64,000 bases of DNA from NCBI RefSeq assembly GCF_003289955.1, contig NZ_QLZR01000008.1:106040-170039 (forward strand), read 5' to 3'. The notes below the pieces were generated by a model. The model had not been told where the DNA came from, searched no databases, and was given only the letters and a program-made list of their open reading frames with translations. Position numbers and translations under genes: made by a program. The DNA is from Planococcus halotolerans. Lineage in GTDB: Bacteria; Bacillota; Bacilli; Bacillales_A; Planococcaceae. This document shows, piece after piece, positions 54,214 through 62,620 of this stretch; positions within the stretch are counted from its first letter, which is position 1, and each line of letters begins with the position of its first letter.

Positions 54214-55179
54214 GTGTCTAAAAGAAGTGGTGTGTTTGATGTACCGCTAGATGTATCAAATTTAGTCAGAAACAAAGATGTAAAAGTAAAAAAATCTTTA
54301 TCTATTGAGCAAGCTTTATCAATTTTAGTTAAGCAGATGGAAGTTAGCGGATTTAGGAAGAGGACAATCAGCGATTATCAATTGCACATGAAGCATTTAA
54401 TGAAGGTTACAGGTGTTACATATCTGAATGAAATAACATCTGACACTATTTATGAATGGCTCGGCTCAATGGCTGTATCTAATCAAACTAAGCTCACACG
54501 TTTAAAATGCTTAAAAGCTATATTATCTAAGTGCTTTGATAATGGTTGGTATGAACAGAACTTTTGGAAGCCAATTAATATTAAAGTGGATAAAAGCGTA
54601 AAAAAGGGGTCTACAAGCAACGATATAAGCATTTTGCTATCTCTGCTTGATCTGAACACTTTTATTGGTCTAAGAGACGCTGTAGCAGTTATAACGCTTT
54701 TTAAAACAGGAGTCAGGATTAAAACTTTAGGTCAGTTAGAAGAGAAGCACATTGACTATGAAAATTTAATGTTAAACCTTGATGGTTCAATTCTAAAAAA
54801 TCATAAACTCTTGCAGCTACCAATTGATGAACAAATGGTAAAGCTGTTTAAAGTATTGATTCAGCAGAATGAAAAAATCAGAGCTAGATATAATCAAAAT
54901 AATGATTATCTTTTTATCAGTCGTAAAGGTACAGGAGTTAATACAAAATCTACTAACAATATCATTTCTAAGAGATTGCATAAATATAGTGGGGAGTTTG
55001 GATTGGAGAATATTAATCCTCATGCAATTAGAAGAGGGTACGCTAAAGAGCTTCTTAACAAAGGGGCAAATATTGCTTTGATTTCAAAAGCTTTGTCACA
55101 TTCAAATTTAGCGGTAACTACTCAGTATTTAGATTTAGATATAAATGAAGTGGCAAGCAATTTAAGAGAATATTTATAG
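54214..55179 (+). CDS. int: Tyrosine recombinase/integrase
   Basis: 321 residues from GTG. An N-terminal SAM-like arm/core-binding domain (SIEQALSILVKQMEVSGFRKRTISDYQLHMKHLM) precedes the catalytic domain with Arg in KTGVRIKTLGQLEEKHID, HAIRRG (HxxR), LSHSN and the nucleophile Tyr in TTQYLDLD. Its gene lies beside the tRNA-Arg it probably uses as attB. Confidence 0.93.
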   Translation: MSKRSGVFDVPLDVSNLVRNKDVKVKKSLSIEQALSILVKQMEVSGFRKRTISDYQLHMKHLMKVTGVTYLNEITSDTIYEWLGSMAVSNQTKLTRLKCLKAILSKCFDNGWYEQNFWKPINIKVDKSVKKGSTSNDISILLSLLDLNTFIGLRDAVAVITLFKTGVRIKTLGQLEEKHIDYENLMLNLDGSILKNHKLLQLPIDEQMVKLFKVLIQQNEKIRARYNQNNDYLFISRKGTGVNTKSTNNIISKRLHKYSGEFGLENINPHAIRRGYAKELLNKGANIALISKALSHSNLAVTTQYLDLDINEVASNLREYL

Positions 55180-55960
55180 GCATAAAAAAAAGAAGATCAG
55201 TGATTGCAGTCACTAATCTCCTTAACTAAATATAGAATACTCCCGTATTCAAAATTGTACCTTCATGTTATCGCAAAAAATGCGATTTTGCAAGGGTTGT
55301 TAAGTATTGTCTTTTTTCGGGGGTAGTCATGAGGGGATTGCCGTTCAAACCTCATTAAAAATCCTACGTCAAGAATCCCAACTACAGCAAAAATGGGGAT
55401 ATATCCAACATTAAGAGTTTCCTCGTTTGCTCGTTGGAAGAACAGGTGAGTGCGACCTTTAACTGTACGGTTGGATTATCGGGTCTACTAAGGTAGCGGT
55501 AATCATATTCTGGATTCATACAGGACGATAATTGTATGGGAATATGAGAAGTGAAAGCTTCCAATTGAGCGAGGACGTTAAAAACCTCATTTCGACACAA
55601 TGACGCTGTTGAAAACGTAATTGTTGCTTTTGCTCAGATATTAGATTTATTCCTATGTCTGAGCAAAGGTAACAATTCCACGATACTTCCTATTTCTTCT
55701 CCAATTCTGCTGTCGAAAAAGCGTGAGAGTCAAGAGATTAAAAACAAAAAGGCAGAGATAATCACTAGGCAGGAGAATAGAAAACAGGCAGATCAAAACA
55801 AGATATTGAAAGAATGGATTCCCATTTAAATATTTAAATAAAATATGAGTTTTATTGGACAACAAAAACATATCACTGTAGTATAAAAGTTAAGTTAAAT
55901 GGTAATATATGTAATTTATGACAAGGTAAATATTATAATTTATTTATTAGTGAAAGGGGT
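55180..55960 (+). other. Unexplained 780-nt non-coding stretch in the element
   Basis: No convincing gene on either strand. It begins with an imperfect hairpin (AGATCAGTGATT/AGTCACTAATCT, 55193-55218) that on the minus strand is followed by eight T, so it may terminate a leftward RNA. A 19-bp inverted repeat (55620-55638 with 55658-55676, 17 of 19 matching) contains TGCTCAGA/TCTGAGCA. The region could hold an antisense or regulatory RNA, an attachment-site region or a decayed gene. Confidence 0.4.
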
Positions 55961-55966
55961 TTTAAA

Positions 55967-56152
55967 ATGGCTGTGATTATTAAGAGTGAAGCATATAAGA
56001 AACAGTTTGAAGATGTAGTTTCTAAAGCAGTTCCAGAAGAAACGATAACTAGATTAGGTAATAGAATACAAGAAATCTATGCAGATAAAGTTGAGAATGA
56101 AGAACATAAAAATGAAAATGAGAAAAGAGGGAATCTTTATGGGAAAAACTAA
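55967..56152 (+). CDS. Small acidic/basic helical protein of unknown function
   Basis: 61 residues (MAVIIKSEAYKKQFEDVVSK..., charged C-terminus NEEHKNENEKR). GAAAGGGG is well placed before the ATG. No family recognised. Overlaps the next small gene by 14 nt, suggesting an operon. Confidence 0.6.
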   Translation: MAVIIKSEAYKKQFEDVVSKAVPEETITRLGNRIQEIYADKVENEEHKNENEKRGNLYGKN

Positions 56153-56294
56153 TACGATAAAACTAAAAGGATACACTGTACCTGAAAAAGTAAATCCCGA
56201 AAATGTTCATTCAATTAAAGAAACATTAGCAGAAATGGCAATTTACTATCTAAGAAATAGGGAAGAAATTGAAAACCAGAAAGAACGACAATAG
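56139..56294 (+). CDS. 51-residue protein of unknown function
   Basis: From the ATG with GAGGGAATC upstream: GKTNTIKLKGYTVPEKVNPE..., ending in a helical acidic segment (SIKETLAEMAIYYLRNREEI). No family recognised. Translationally overlapped with the upstream gene. A longer in-frame start at 56079 lacks a ribosome-binding site. Confidence 0.55.
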   Translation: MGKTNTIKLKGYTVPEKVNPENVHSIKETLAEMAIYYLRNREEIENQKERQ

Positions 56295-56419
56295 AATTTA
56301 TAATTTATTTTTAAATCGCCTTGATAGAATTATGTTGCACACCTAGAATAAAAGTATATGGACTTTTTTGGTAGTCCTCTTTTATTAGGGGATATACTCA
56401 AAAGAGAAGAGGAAACAAA

Positions 56420-57409
56420 ATGAATTTTAAAGAGAAGATTGAAGCACATCAACAGGGGAAATACGATTTTACGACAGAACTATTAGAATTAGCTCTATCC
56501 GATATGGTTAAAACTACAATGATCTGTACGCAAGTTGAACAGGAATTTTACAATGAAGAAGATGGACATTACACATTAACATTCAATCGCTGGCGACCAA
56601 AGTATACAGTGAAAAAGAATACTGCTGAATATCGTATGGCAAGGAATATTAAAATCTGGATAGCTAGATACACTAAGAAAGCTAATGGTATGAGAAAGAA
56701 ATATTTATTTGAAGGCAGCCAACATGAAATTTATGATGGTGACGCTTTGCACACCATTTACAGCACATTTGTAGAACATGGATTTCATTATCACAAAGAT
56801 GATTTTGACAAAGTACCTGCTAAAGTTTGGGATAAAATTGGCAAAGGAACTGTCTATCAGGAATTTATGGAATTTAGAAATATTCTCCCTGCAATTAATA
56901 GAGCAAAGAGCAAATTAGTTGACCAGTATACACCTATAATCTTAGAGTCGCTTAATGAGGTTCTTCCTAGCGTTGATTTGAGTAGAGAAGAAGATGAAAT
57001 TATTGGATTCATAGCAATTAGCACAAAGCGTAAAGTTGATCGGAAGCTTACAAAACTGCTAGGAACAAAAGTTCATAATATTAACGGTGAAAAGTATTAT
57101 GTAACTAAAGAGGATATTCGTAAGAACAAATTTATTAAGACAAAAGCAGATAACGTTTTAAAGATTAATGTTAGTAAGCTTACATCTAATCAATTAAATT
57201 TTTACTTTAGCTTGAAGGATATGATTCAGAAAGAAATCAACGCTATTAATATTGAGCCATTCACGTTTGATATTGATGGAAATATCATTGGATTCAATAA
57301 GAGGTTTTTTGCTTCTCAGATGGATATGAAAGAATCAACTTTTAAAAATAGATTGAAACGGATTCAGACAAAATCAAAACTAGCTGATGATGAAAAGCTG
57401 GCTATTTAG
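56420..57409 (+). CDS. Hypothetical protein, possible DNA-binding regulator
   Basis: 329 residues, basic. AGAAGAGG precedes the ATG. A helical region (NRAKSKLVDQYTPIILESLNEVLPSVDLSREEDEIIGFIAI) faintly resembles sigma-70 region 2 and the C-terminus (MDMKESTFKNRLKRIQTKSKLADDEKL) looks like a helix-turn-helix, so a phage regulator or sigma-like factor is possible; I do not recognise the family. Upstream (56352-56395) an AGTATAT/ATATACT pair forms a long-loop hairpin. Confidence 0.6.
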   Translation: MNFKEKIEAHQQGKYDFTTELLELALSDMVKTTMICTQVEQEFYNEEDGHYTLTFNRWRPKYTVKKNTAEYRMARNIKIWIARYTKKANGMRKKYLFEGSQHEIYDGDALHTIYSTFVEHGFHYHKDDFDKVPAKVWDKIGKGTVYQEFMEFRNILPAINRAKSKLVDQYTPIILESLNEVLPSVDLSREEDEIIGFIAISTKRKVDRKLTKLLGTKVHNINGEKYYVTKEDIRKNKFIKTKADNVLKINVSKLTSNQLNFYFSLKDMIQKEINAINIEPFTFDIDGNIIGFNKRFFASQMDMKESTFKNRLKRIQTKSKLADDEKLAI

Positions 57410-57602
57410 TAACACTAGAACGTAACACTTATTGTTTATAATTAGGTACAGTGTAGGGGTAAAAGAGTCAAACCTTTTACTTCTCACTGACGTATATTTT
57501 TCCTCCAGATTTATATGCGTAATTTATTTTTACTACACATAATGAACACTAATGAGGAGTCAAGACCTCTGTTCAGCTTTAACTATTATAGTTCCCCCAT
57601 GA

Positions 57603-57636
57603 AAGAACCTCTTACAGCCATTAGAGGTTCTTTTTC
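57603..57636 (+). terminator. Terminator before the virion module
   Basis: AAGAACCTCT pairs with AGAGGTTCTT around a 10-nt loop, followed by T residues. The rest of the 285-nt gap holds one small hairpin (GTAAAAG/CTTTTAC) and nothing else recognised. Confidence 0.85.
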
Positions 57637-57694
57637 TTATGCTTACTAATCAAAAATTTCAATAAAACATTTAAATGAAAAGAGGTCATTTTTT

Positions 57695-58042
57695 ATGGCA
57701 GAGATTAACCAATACGGTTATCAAAAAATTCGTGAGTTTATTTTAGCGAATTGGAACTACTTAGAAGTACGCACACCAACAGGTACAGTTTTAAAACGTT
57801 TTGGAACTGCTGACGGTCTTGTAATCACAGGAACAGGCACAACTCAGACAATTGAATACAAAGTCGTTATCAGTGGCTCAGACGCTAAATTCGCTAATCA
57901 AGTAGTTGGCAGATCAGTAGTATTTGATTCAGCTACAGGAATTAACGCAATTGCTACAGAAAGCTTCACAAGTTTTACTTTTGAATCTGCTGATGATGAA
58001 TTAACTATTATTCACAAACTACAAGTACCGCAAGTATTGTAG
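57695..58042 (+). CDS. Probable phage virion-associated protein (115 aa)
   Basis: 115 residues, beta-rich (LEVRTPTGTVLKRFGTADGLVITGTGTTQTIEYKVVISGSDAKF..., ending ELTIIHKLQVPQV). Composition and the LTI.HKLQVPQ ending recall small structural proteins next to phage tail or fibre genes. First gene of the virion module; AGAGGTCA precedes it. Assignment rests on context. Confidence 0.55.
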   Translation: MAEINQYGYQKIREFILANWNYLEVRTPTGTVLKRFGTADGLVITGTGTTQTIEYKVVISGSDAKFANQVVGRSVVFDSATGINAIATESFTSFTFESADDELTIIHKLQVPQVL

Positions 58043-58052
58043 GTGACGTTAT

Positions 58053-59279
58053 ATGCTAGGTTCAGGCACACAAGCTAGTCCTTATCAAATTACTACAGCA
58101 GTAGAATTTAACTCTATTAGAAATAACCTGACAGCTTATTACATCTTAATGAATGATATTTCTCTTACTAGCTACACAAATTTTGTTCCAATTGGTACAT
58201 CAACCACAGCTTTTAAAGGAACTTTAGATGGCAATGGTTTTAAAGTAAGAGGTTTAAAGGTTAATAGAAACGCTACTTATACTGGTCTATTTGGCTATAT
58301 CGAAAACGCAACGATTAAGAAGTTAGGTGTAGTTGACGCTAATGTAAACTCTCAAACTTCTAACTATTCAGGAATCATAACTGGTCAGATGATTGGTGCT
58401 TCTTTTATTGACCAATGTTATTCCACAGGCGTTTTAAATGGGCAATATGGTCAAGGTGGAATATGTGGTTGGCACTCAGGAGGAACGATTTCTAATAGTT
58501 GGTCAAACGCTTCTATTAATTCTTTGGGGCGTGTAGGAGGAATTGTAGGACATATAGTTTCTACAAGTGGCTTTGTCACAACTTCTTATTCTTATAGTCC
58601 AATAACAGCACCTCAATTAGCAGGTGGAGTTGTCGGCTCAACAGTAGTAGTAGCAAACACGACTAACTCTTACTTCAATACAGACATATATCCAACTAGC
58701 TCAGGTGGAACAGGATTAACAACTTCTCAATTTGCAAATTCAGTTAACTTAGTTGGATTTGATTCAGCAATATGGGGTTTCGCTGATTATCCATTCCTTA
58801 AAGCTTTTGGTGTTCCGTCTCTTCCTGCTAAGAAAGTTACAGTAACCGTAACAAGTCATTCAGGTATCGTTTTAAGCTTTCTCAATCGCTCAAAGCGTCA
58901 GTTGCAGTCAGTTGTCACAACTACTCAACCAATCACTTCAAACGTCTCTAAGAGAGCCACAGCTATTGCAGAATCAATGATAGACGATATTGTGAGCAAC
59001 GTTGAAGTGTTAGCTAATGCTAATATCAAAACTCACATTATTTCTTCTGATGTTTCTGGAATTGGTTCTACTATTGAACGAAAAGTGAAAGCTATCAGAT
59101 CAGTAGAATCGGACTTGCAGCCATTCAGTATTATTACTGAGGTTATCGTTCCAGTAGATATTCAGCGTCCTGTCTATGCAATGGTTTACATCATGGAGAA
59201 TCAATCAAATATTAATTCAATTACAAATAAATCAGATACAGATATAAGAGAAAACGCAACAGAAACGAGCGTGATTTAA
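58053..59279 (+). CDS. GLUG-repeat beta-helix protein, probable fibre or decoration protein
   Basis: 408 residues. The N-terminus GSGTQASPYQITTAVEFNSI and repeated G-L-F-G / G-G-I-x-G units (YTGLFGYIENATIKKLGVVDANV, QGGICGWHSGGTISNSW, RVGGIVGHIVS, AGGVVGS) are typical of GLUG-type parallel beta helices, which serve as adhesins or phage receptor-binding parts. The last 130 residues are a separate beta domain. Its stop overlaps the next ATG by 1 nt. Confidence 0.7.
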   Translation: MLGSGTQASPYQITTAVEFNSIRNNLTAYYILMNDISLTSYTNFVPIGTSTTAFKGTLDGNGFKVRGLKVNRNATYTGLFGYIENATIKKLGVVDANVNSQTSNYSGIITGQMIGASFIDQCYSTGVLNGQYGQGGICGWHSGGTISNSWSNASINSLGRVGGIVGHIVSTSGFVTTSYSYSPITAPQLAGGVVGSTVVVANTTNSYFNTDIYPTSSGGTGLTTSQFANSVNLVGFDSAIWGFADYPFLKAFGVPSLPAKKVTVTVTSHSGIVLSFLNRSKRQLQSVVTTTQPITSNVSKRATAIAESMIDDIVSNVEVLANANIKTHIISSDVSGIGSTIERKVKAIRSVESDLQPFSIITEVIVPVDIQRPVYAMVYIMENQSNINSITNKSDTDIRENATETSVI

Positions 59280-59542
59280 TGTTAAGAAATGACACAGTGA
59301 GATTAAACGTACAGTTTAGGGATTTCAATGGCAATGCTATTAATCCTAAAAGTGTAAAGCTAGTTATTTATGATAAGCAAGAACTTGTTGTGGAAACAAT
59401 CACAGAAGGAGTCATTGATTTATCGCAAGGAAATTACTTTTATGACTATACCGCTGACTCAGATTTTATCTATGAGTTTAGCGGTATTTATTTTGGCAAA
59501 CCCGTTGTTGCTAGAGAAGCAGTACAGGTCAAATTTAACTAA
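59279..59542 (+). CDS. Small phage structural protein (Ig-like)
   Basis: 87 residues: RNDTVRLNVQFRDFNGNAINPKSVKLVIYDKQELV ... GNYFYDYTADSDFIYEFSGIYFGKPVVAREAVQVKF. This beta-sandwich pattern occurs in small phage proteins near head or tail genes; function not assigned. Overlaps the upstream stop by 1 nt and precedes the scaffold-like gene by 17 nt. Confidence 0.6.
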   Translation: MLRNDTVRLNVQFRDFNGNAINPKSVKLVIYDKQELVVETITEGVIDLSQGNYFYDYTADSDFIYEFSGIYFGKPVVAREAVQVKFN

Positions 59543-59559
59543 CCAAAAGGAGAATCATT

Positions 59560-60045
59560 ATGGAAAACAAAACAGAACAAACTACTCAATTAGCTACAGA
59601 AAAGACAATCACTGATTATGTTGAAGGTGGAATTGATTCAGCAGAAAAGATTATTGCAGACCAGAAGAAGATTCAAGCCAATCTTGAAGAAGAAGTTAAA
59701 CCTAACGCAGAAGAAAAACTTGAAGAAACTCTTGATAAAACAAATGACACACTAGATGAAGTCGAAAAGAATCTTGAGAAACGTGAACAAGAATTGCTAC
59801 AGCGTGAAGTTAAAGCAGAGCTTAAAGATAAAGGTTTGGATATGTTCGCTGATGTAATCAATATTACAGACGCTAAACAACTTCCTGACATGGTTAAGAA
59901 ACTTACAGCTATTGTAAATGACATTAAAGTGTCTCTCTCATATAAACCGGCAGATAACACTAAGCAGGACGCATATACGATTCATGAACAAAATAAAGAT
60001 ACTAAATCAATGATTGGCAACAAACTAGCTAACTTTTTCAAATAA
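59560..60045 (+). CDS. Scaffold-like coiled-coil protein upstream of the capsid gene
   Basis: 161 residues, Glu/Lys-rich, with a long predicted coiled coil (EEKLEETLDKTNDTLDEVEKNLEKREQELLQREVKAELKDKGLDMFADV) and a basic C-terminus (SMIGNKLANFFK). The pattern and position just before the major capsid gene are those of phage head scaffolding proteins. AAAGGAG precedes the ATG. Confidence 0.7.
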   Translation: MENKTEQTTQLATEKTITDYVEGGIDSAEKIIADQKKIQANLEEEVKPNAEEKLEETLDKTNDTLDEVEKNLEKREQELLQREVKAELKDKGLDMFADVINITDAKQLPDMVKKLTAIVNDIKVSLSYKPADNTKQDAYTIHEQNKDTKSMIGNKLANFFK

Positions 60046-60100
60046 TGCGGTGGCTAATTGCCACCAACAAACTTAAAATTAGAATGGAGAAATATACATT

Positions 60101-60970
60101 ATGTTTAAATCAAGCAACTTCACACAAGCAGAACAAGTATCACTATCTAAAGAAATCGCACTTATCGGAGTTCAGGCAACTCCTTTCACTTCTTTGCTAA
60201 TGGCAAAAGGAAATGTTGAGAAAGCTTTGTCTACAGTTTATACATGGAGAGAAAAAACTCTTGACCATGCAGAAGATCTTTCTGCTCTTGAAGGTGGAGA
60301 CGATATTGTTTTCTACGAAACAGCACGCGCTGAACTTAGCAACGTTCTAGAAATCTTCAAAAAAGGTGCTTCTATTTCTGGCACAGCAGAAGCTATGAAA
60401 TCTGTTCAATTCGCTGAAGAGATTAATGATCGACTTCTTGAATTGAAAATCAATATGGAGAAGAAATTTATCAATGGTCTTAAAGCTGACGGTTCTGCAA
60501 CGCCATTCAAACGTCAAATGTCTGGTCTTATTGAATTTGCTGACGCTGCTAACGCTGTTGCAGTTACAGCTACTATCACAGAAGCAGACGTTAAGAAAGC
60601 AATGCAGAACCTATGGTCACAAGACCTTGCAGAAGGAACTGTATACGCTCTGATTAACGCTTCACTGAAAGAACAAGTTGACGCTATCTATGCTGACAAA
60701 TACGGATACCAGCACGTTACTACTGACTTTGGTTTGCTTGTTGAATCAATCAATACTAACTATGGCCGAGTAAACTTCGTATTGTCTAAGCACGTTCCTG
60801 CTGACAAAGTTGTATTCTTCAATGACAGTTATGTAGATATTGCTAACCTTCGTGACGCTCATTTCGAACCTTTAGCTAAAACTGGCGATAATGTTAAAGG
60901 ACAAGTTGTAGCTGAAAGCACTTTGAAAGTTGGAAGCAAGAAAGCTGTTGCAGTATTGACAGTAGCTTAA
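60101..60970 (+). CDS. Major capsid-like protein (SU10/DUF5309 type)
   Basis: 289 residues. IALIGVQATPFTSLLMAKG, TVYTWREKTLD, an acidic EGGDDI segment and ILEIFKKGASISGTAEAM (VLEIFKK in this copy) match the conserved N-terminal pattern of SU10-type major capsid proteins; the C-terminal HFEPLAKTGDNVKGQVVAESTLKVGSKKAVAVL fits the family end. Its own terminator follows. Short for an HK97-fold capsid with a delta domain, consistent with use of a separate scaffold. Confidence 0.75.
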   Translation: MFKSSNFTQAEQVSLSKEIALIGVQATPFTSLLMAKGNVEKALSTVYTWREKTLDHAEDLSALEGGDDIVFYETARAELSNVLEIFKKGASISGTAEAMKSVQFAEEINDRLLELKINMEKKFINGLKADGSATPFKRQMSGLIEFADAANAVAVTATITEADVKKAMQNLWSQDLAEGTVYALINASLKEQVDAIYADKYGYQHVTTDFGLLVESINTNYGRVNFVLSKHVPADKVVFFNDSYVDIANLRDAHFEPLAKTGDNVKGQVVAESTLKVGSKKAVAVLTVA

Positions 60971-60977
60971 TCTTATT

Positions 60978-61010
60978 GGCACTTACCTTAATTGGTGAGT
61001 GTCTTTTTTT
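60978..61010 (+). terminator. Terminator after the capsid gene
   Basis: GGCACTTACC pairs with GGTGAGTGTC (two wobbles), followed by a run of T. Confidence 0.85.
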
Positions 61011-61054
61011 AATACATGAAAATCAAAAATTTAAATGGGAAGAAGGGAATCAAA

Positions 61055-61225
61055 ATGGAGAAGATCGAACTATTTCTACTTAGAAGAAAAAAGGGAATCA
61101 AGCTACGTGAAATTGCTGAGTATATACATTGCAGCATTGCCATGTTGAGCTTATGGGAAAATGATAAATCTAATCTAGATGTCAATAAACAGGTTATGTA
61201 CAAAGAGTTTATCGAGAGATACTAA
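61055..61225 (+). CDS. Mini XRE-type DNA-binding protein
   Basis: 56 residues: EKIELFLLRRKKGIKLREIAEYIHCSIAMLSLWENDKSNLDVNKQVMYKEFIERY is one helix-turn-helix of the Cro/CI type with nothing else. GAAGGGAATC precedes the ATG; a 5'-extended start at 61016 lies against the terminator. Likely a regulator within the element. Confidence 0.7.
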   Translation: MEKIELFLLRRKKGIKLREIAEYIHCSIAMLSLWENDKSNLDVNKQVMYKEFIERY

Positions 61226-61246
61226 TCACATAAAAGAGAATCCACT

Positions 61247-61391
61247 ATGAGAAGGAGTTGTATAAATGACGGAATCAACTTAGCTTTCCTTTTTCTCTAA
61301 GTAGGCAGTCGCCTGTTTCTGTATTTATAGAAATGCAGTGAGGAAAAGGAAGCAATAACCCCAGGAAACTAACTTGATGAATCATTCATCA
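61247..61391 (+). promoter_or_regulatory. Structured leader with mini-ORFs before the DHH-like gene
   Basis: AAGGAG (61252-61257) is ideally placed before a five-codon frame ATG ACG GAA TCA ACT TAG (61266-61283). An overlapping 17-codon frame starts at 61247. The mini-ORF stop abuts a long stem (61283-61297 with 61340-61353), inside which AGGC/GCCT forms a second hairpin. A third hairpin TGATGAA-TCA-TTCATCA (61375-61391) ends on the start codon of the next gene. Confidence 0.45.
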
Positions 61392-62281
61392 TGCAGAATA
61401 AAATCAGAGAGCTTTACCCACAATGGACAAATGAATTAGACAATGAGAAACAGAACTTAATTATGACAAACGATATGGACAGCTTATTGTCCTGTATGTT
61501 CCTGAAACACCATTTCGGATTAGAAGTAAATACGTTCTACAGTTTCCACAGCGTCAATAAAATTAATGCAGCAGATCAGCGTGAAGCTATCGGAGTAGAT
61601 TGTGCTTTGAAAGAAGGCAAGTGTTTTGATAATCACATGGTACGCTCAGACGAATCGAGTTACATCAATGTACAGTCAGCCAATATTAATAACGTCTCAG
61701 GCGTTCACAGAGGACGTTATACAGATAAATTTGCTATGAGTACGCTAATTCAACTCTATGCTATGTACAATGTTCCACTTCCTGAATCAACTCAGGGCAA
61801 GTTAATCCTTCTTTGCACAGATGTAGGTTTCAAAGGTTATTATGATGAACGCTACAGAGATACTTTCTTATCTTATTTAGAGAAGTTTGGCATGATGGAA
61901 TTGGTTGAAGTATTGGATATGTTTACACAAGATCAAATGTATTGGTTCATGCTACGTGCTGAATTGGATATTAGTATTAGATTGAACCAATCAGGCAAGA
62001 AGAAAGGCAAACTGAGCTTTGAATCTTCTGGTAACAATCCTGACTTAACTGCTAGATGGGAACAGACGATAAACCTAGAGTGGTATGAACAGCATTTAGG
62101 ATTCTCTGTAGAGCTTCCAGAAGCTTCATTTGAGAGGTTTGAAAAGTTTGCTGCTAGAACTATTGAATGGAATGAACTAGACGCTCAGACAATGCAGAGA
62201 GCTTTCAGTTATGCGTTTATCAATAAGAGAAAGATTATGATTTCTGAACGAAAGGAGAATCAATATGAAACGATTAGATGA
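61391..62281 (+). CDS. DHH-like phosphoesterase family protein (phage type)
   Basis: 296 residues. NLIMTNDMDSLLSCMFLKHHFGLEVNTFYSF and AIGVDCALKEGKCFDNHMV have the spacing of DHH-type metal motifs (Asp pairs, then DNH), as in phage proteins sometimes annotated as DHH or single-strand exonucleases. Activity is inferred. The start has no good Shine-Dalgarno nearby: AGGAAA at 61362-61367 is separated by a hairpin that ends on the ATG. Confidence 0.55.
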   Translation: MQNKIRELYPQWTNELDNEKQNLIMTNDMDSLLSCMFLKHHFGLEVNTFYSFHSVNKINAADQREAIGVDCALKEGKCFDNHMVRSDESSYINVQSANINNVSGVHRGRYTDKFAMSTLIQLYAMYNVPLPESTQGKLILLCTDVGFKGYYDERYRDTFLSYLEKFGMMELVEVLDMFTQDQMYWFMLRAELDISIRLNQSGKKKGKLSFESSGNNPDLTARWEQTINLEWYEQHLGFSVELPEASFERFEKFAARTIEWNELDAQTMQRAFSYAFINKRKIMISERKENQYETIR

Positions 62282-62465
62282 AGTTACCAGTACAGATTTC
62301 TTTTATTGCTACACGAAATCTCTGTCATTGTTTCTTAAAGAGAAAGGTATTCCATATATCATTAAGGCAAACAGTATTAAAGACGGAAACACGTTTACTC
62401 TATATGTAAAATGTGCTGAATTACAAAAAGCTTTAGATGATTATATGTTAAAGGTGGGGCAATAG
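62265..62465 (+). CDS. Small phage protein (DUF5659-like), copy 1
   Basis: 66 residues: TDFFYCYTKSLSLFLKEKGIPYIIKANSIKDGNTFTLYVKCAELQKALDDYML. The pattern (aromatic start, FL..KGI, basic middle, hydrophobic strand, L..xL..Y) is that of DUF5659-type small phage proteins. Overlaps the DHH-like gene by 17 nt with AAAGGAG inside it. A related protein follows at 62621. The stop codon is inside the next terminator stem. Confidence 0.6.
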   Translation: MKRLDEVTSTDFFYCYTKSLSLFLKEKGIPYIIKANSIKDGNTFTLYVKCAELQKALDDYMLKVGQ

Positions 62466-62484
62466 ATGTTGCACATCTATTTTT
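62463..62484 (+). terminator. Terminator after the DUF5659-like gene
   Basis: TAGATGT-TGC-ACATCTA followed by TTTTT; the TAG of the stem is the stop codon of the gene. Confidence 0.8.
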
Positions 62485-62521
62485 GTAGCCCCACACCCCA
62501 ACTATAAAATTTTTTATGCCA

Positions 62522-62589
62522 TTTGCGAACACTTCAAAACTGTTATAAAATATATATTCTTTATATAACAGTTTTGATTAGTTCGCAAA
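62522..62589. repeat. 26-bp-arm inverted repeat with AT-rich centre
   Basis: Arms 62522-62547 and 62564-62589 match at 23 of 26 positions (TTTGCGAAC outer block, TCAAAACTGTTATA inner block). The 16-nt centre is nearly all A/T. No T tract follows, so it is not a normal terminator. It could be a replication origin, a dimeric-protein operator or a transcript stabiliser. Confidence 0.75.
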
Positions 62590-62620
62590 ATGAATATTAT
62601 AAAGATATGGAGAGATAAAT

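Noticed and set aside
55400..55520. Possible group II intron-like words (GTGCGAC, GTACGGTT)
   Set aside because: The words occur in the wrong order and spacing for domain V, and no reverse transcriptase or other intron domains are present.
55382..55871. Two minus-strand frames of 72 codons each in the element's non-coding gap
   Set aside because: No convincing ribosome-binding sites or recognisable family; one is a low-complexity hydrophobic frame typical of AT-rich DNA. A non-coding role is at least as likely.
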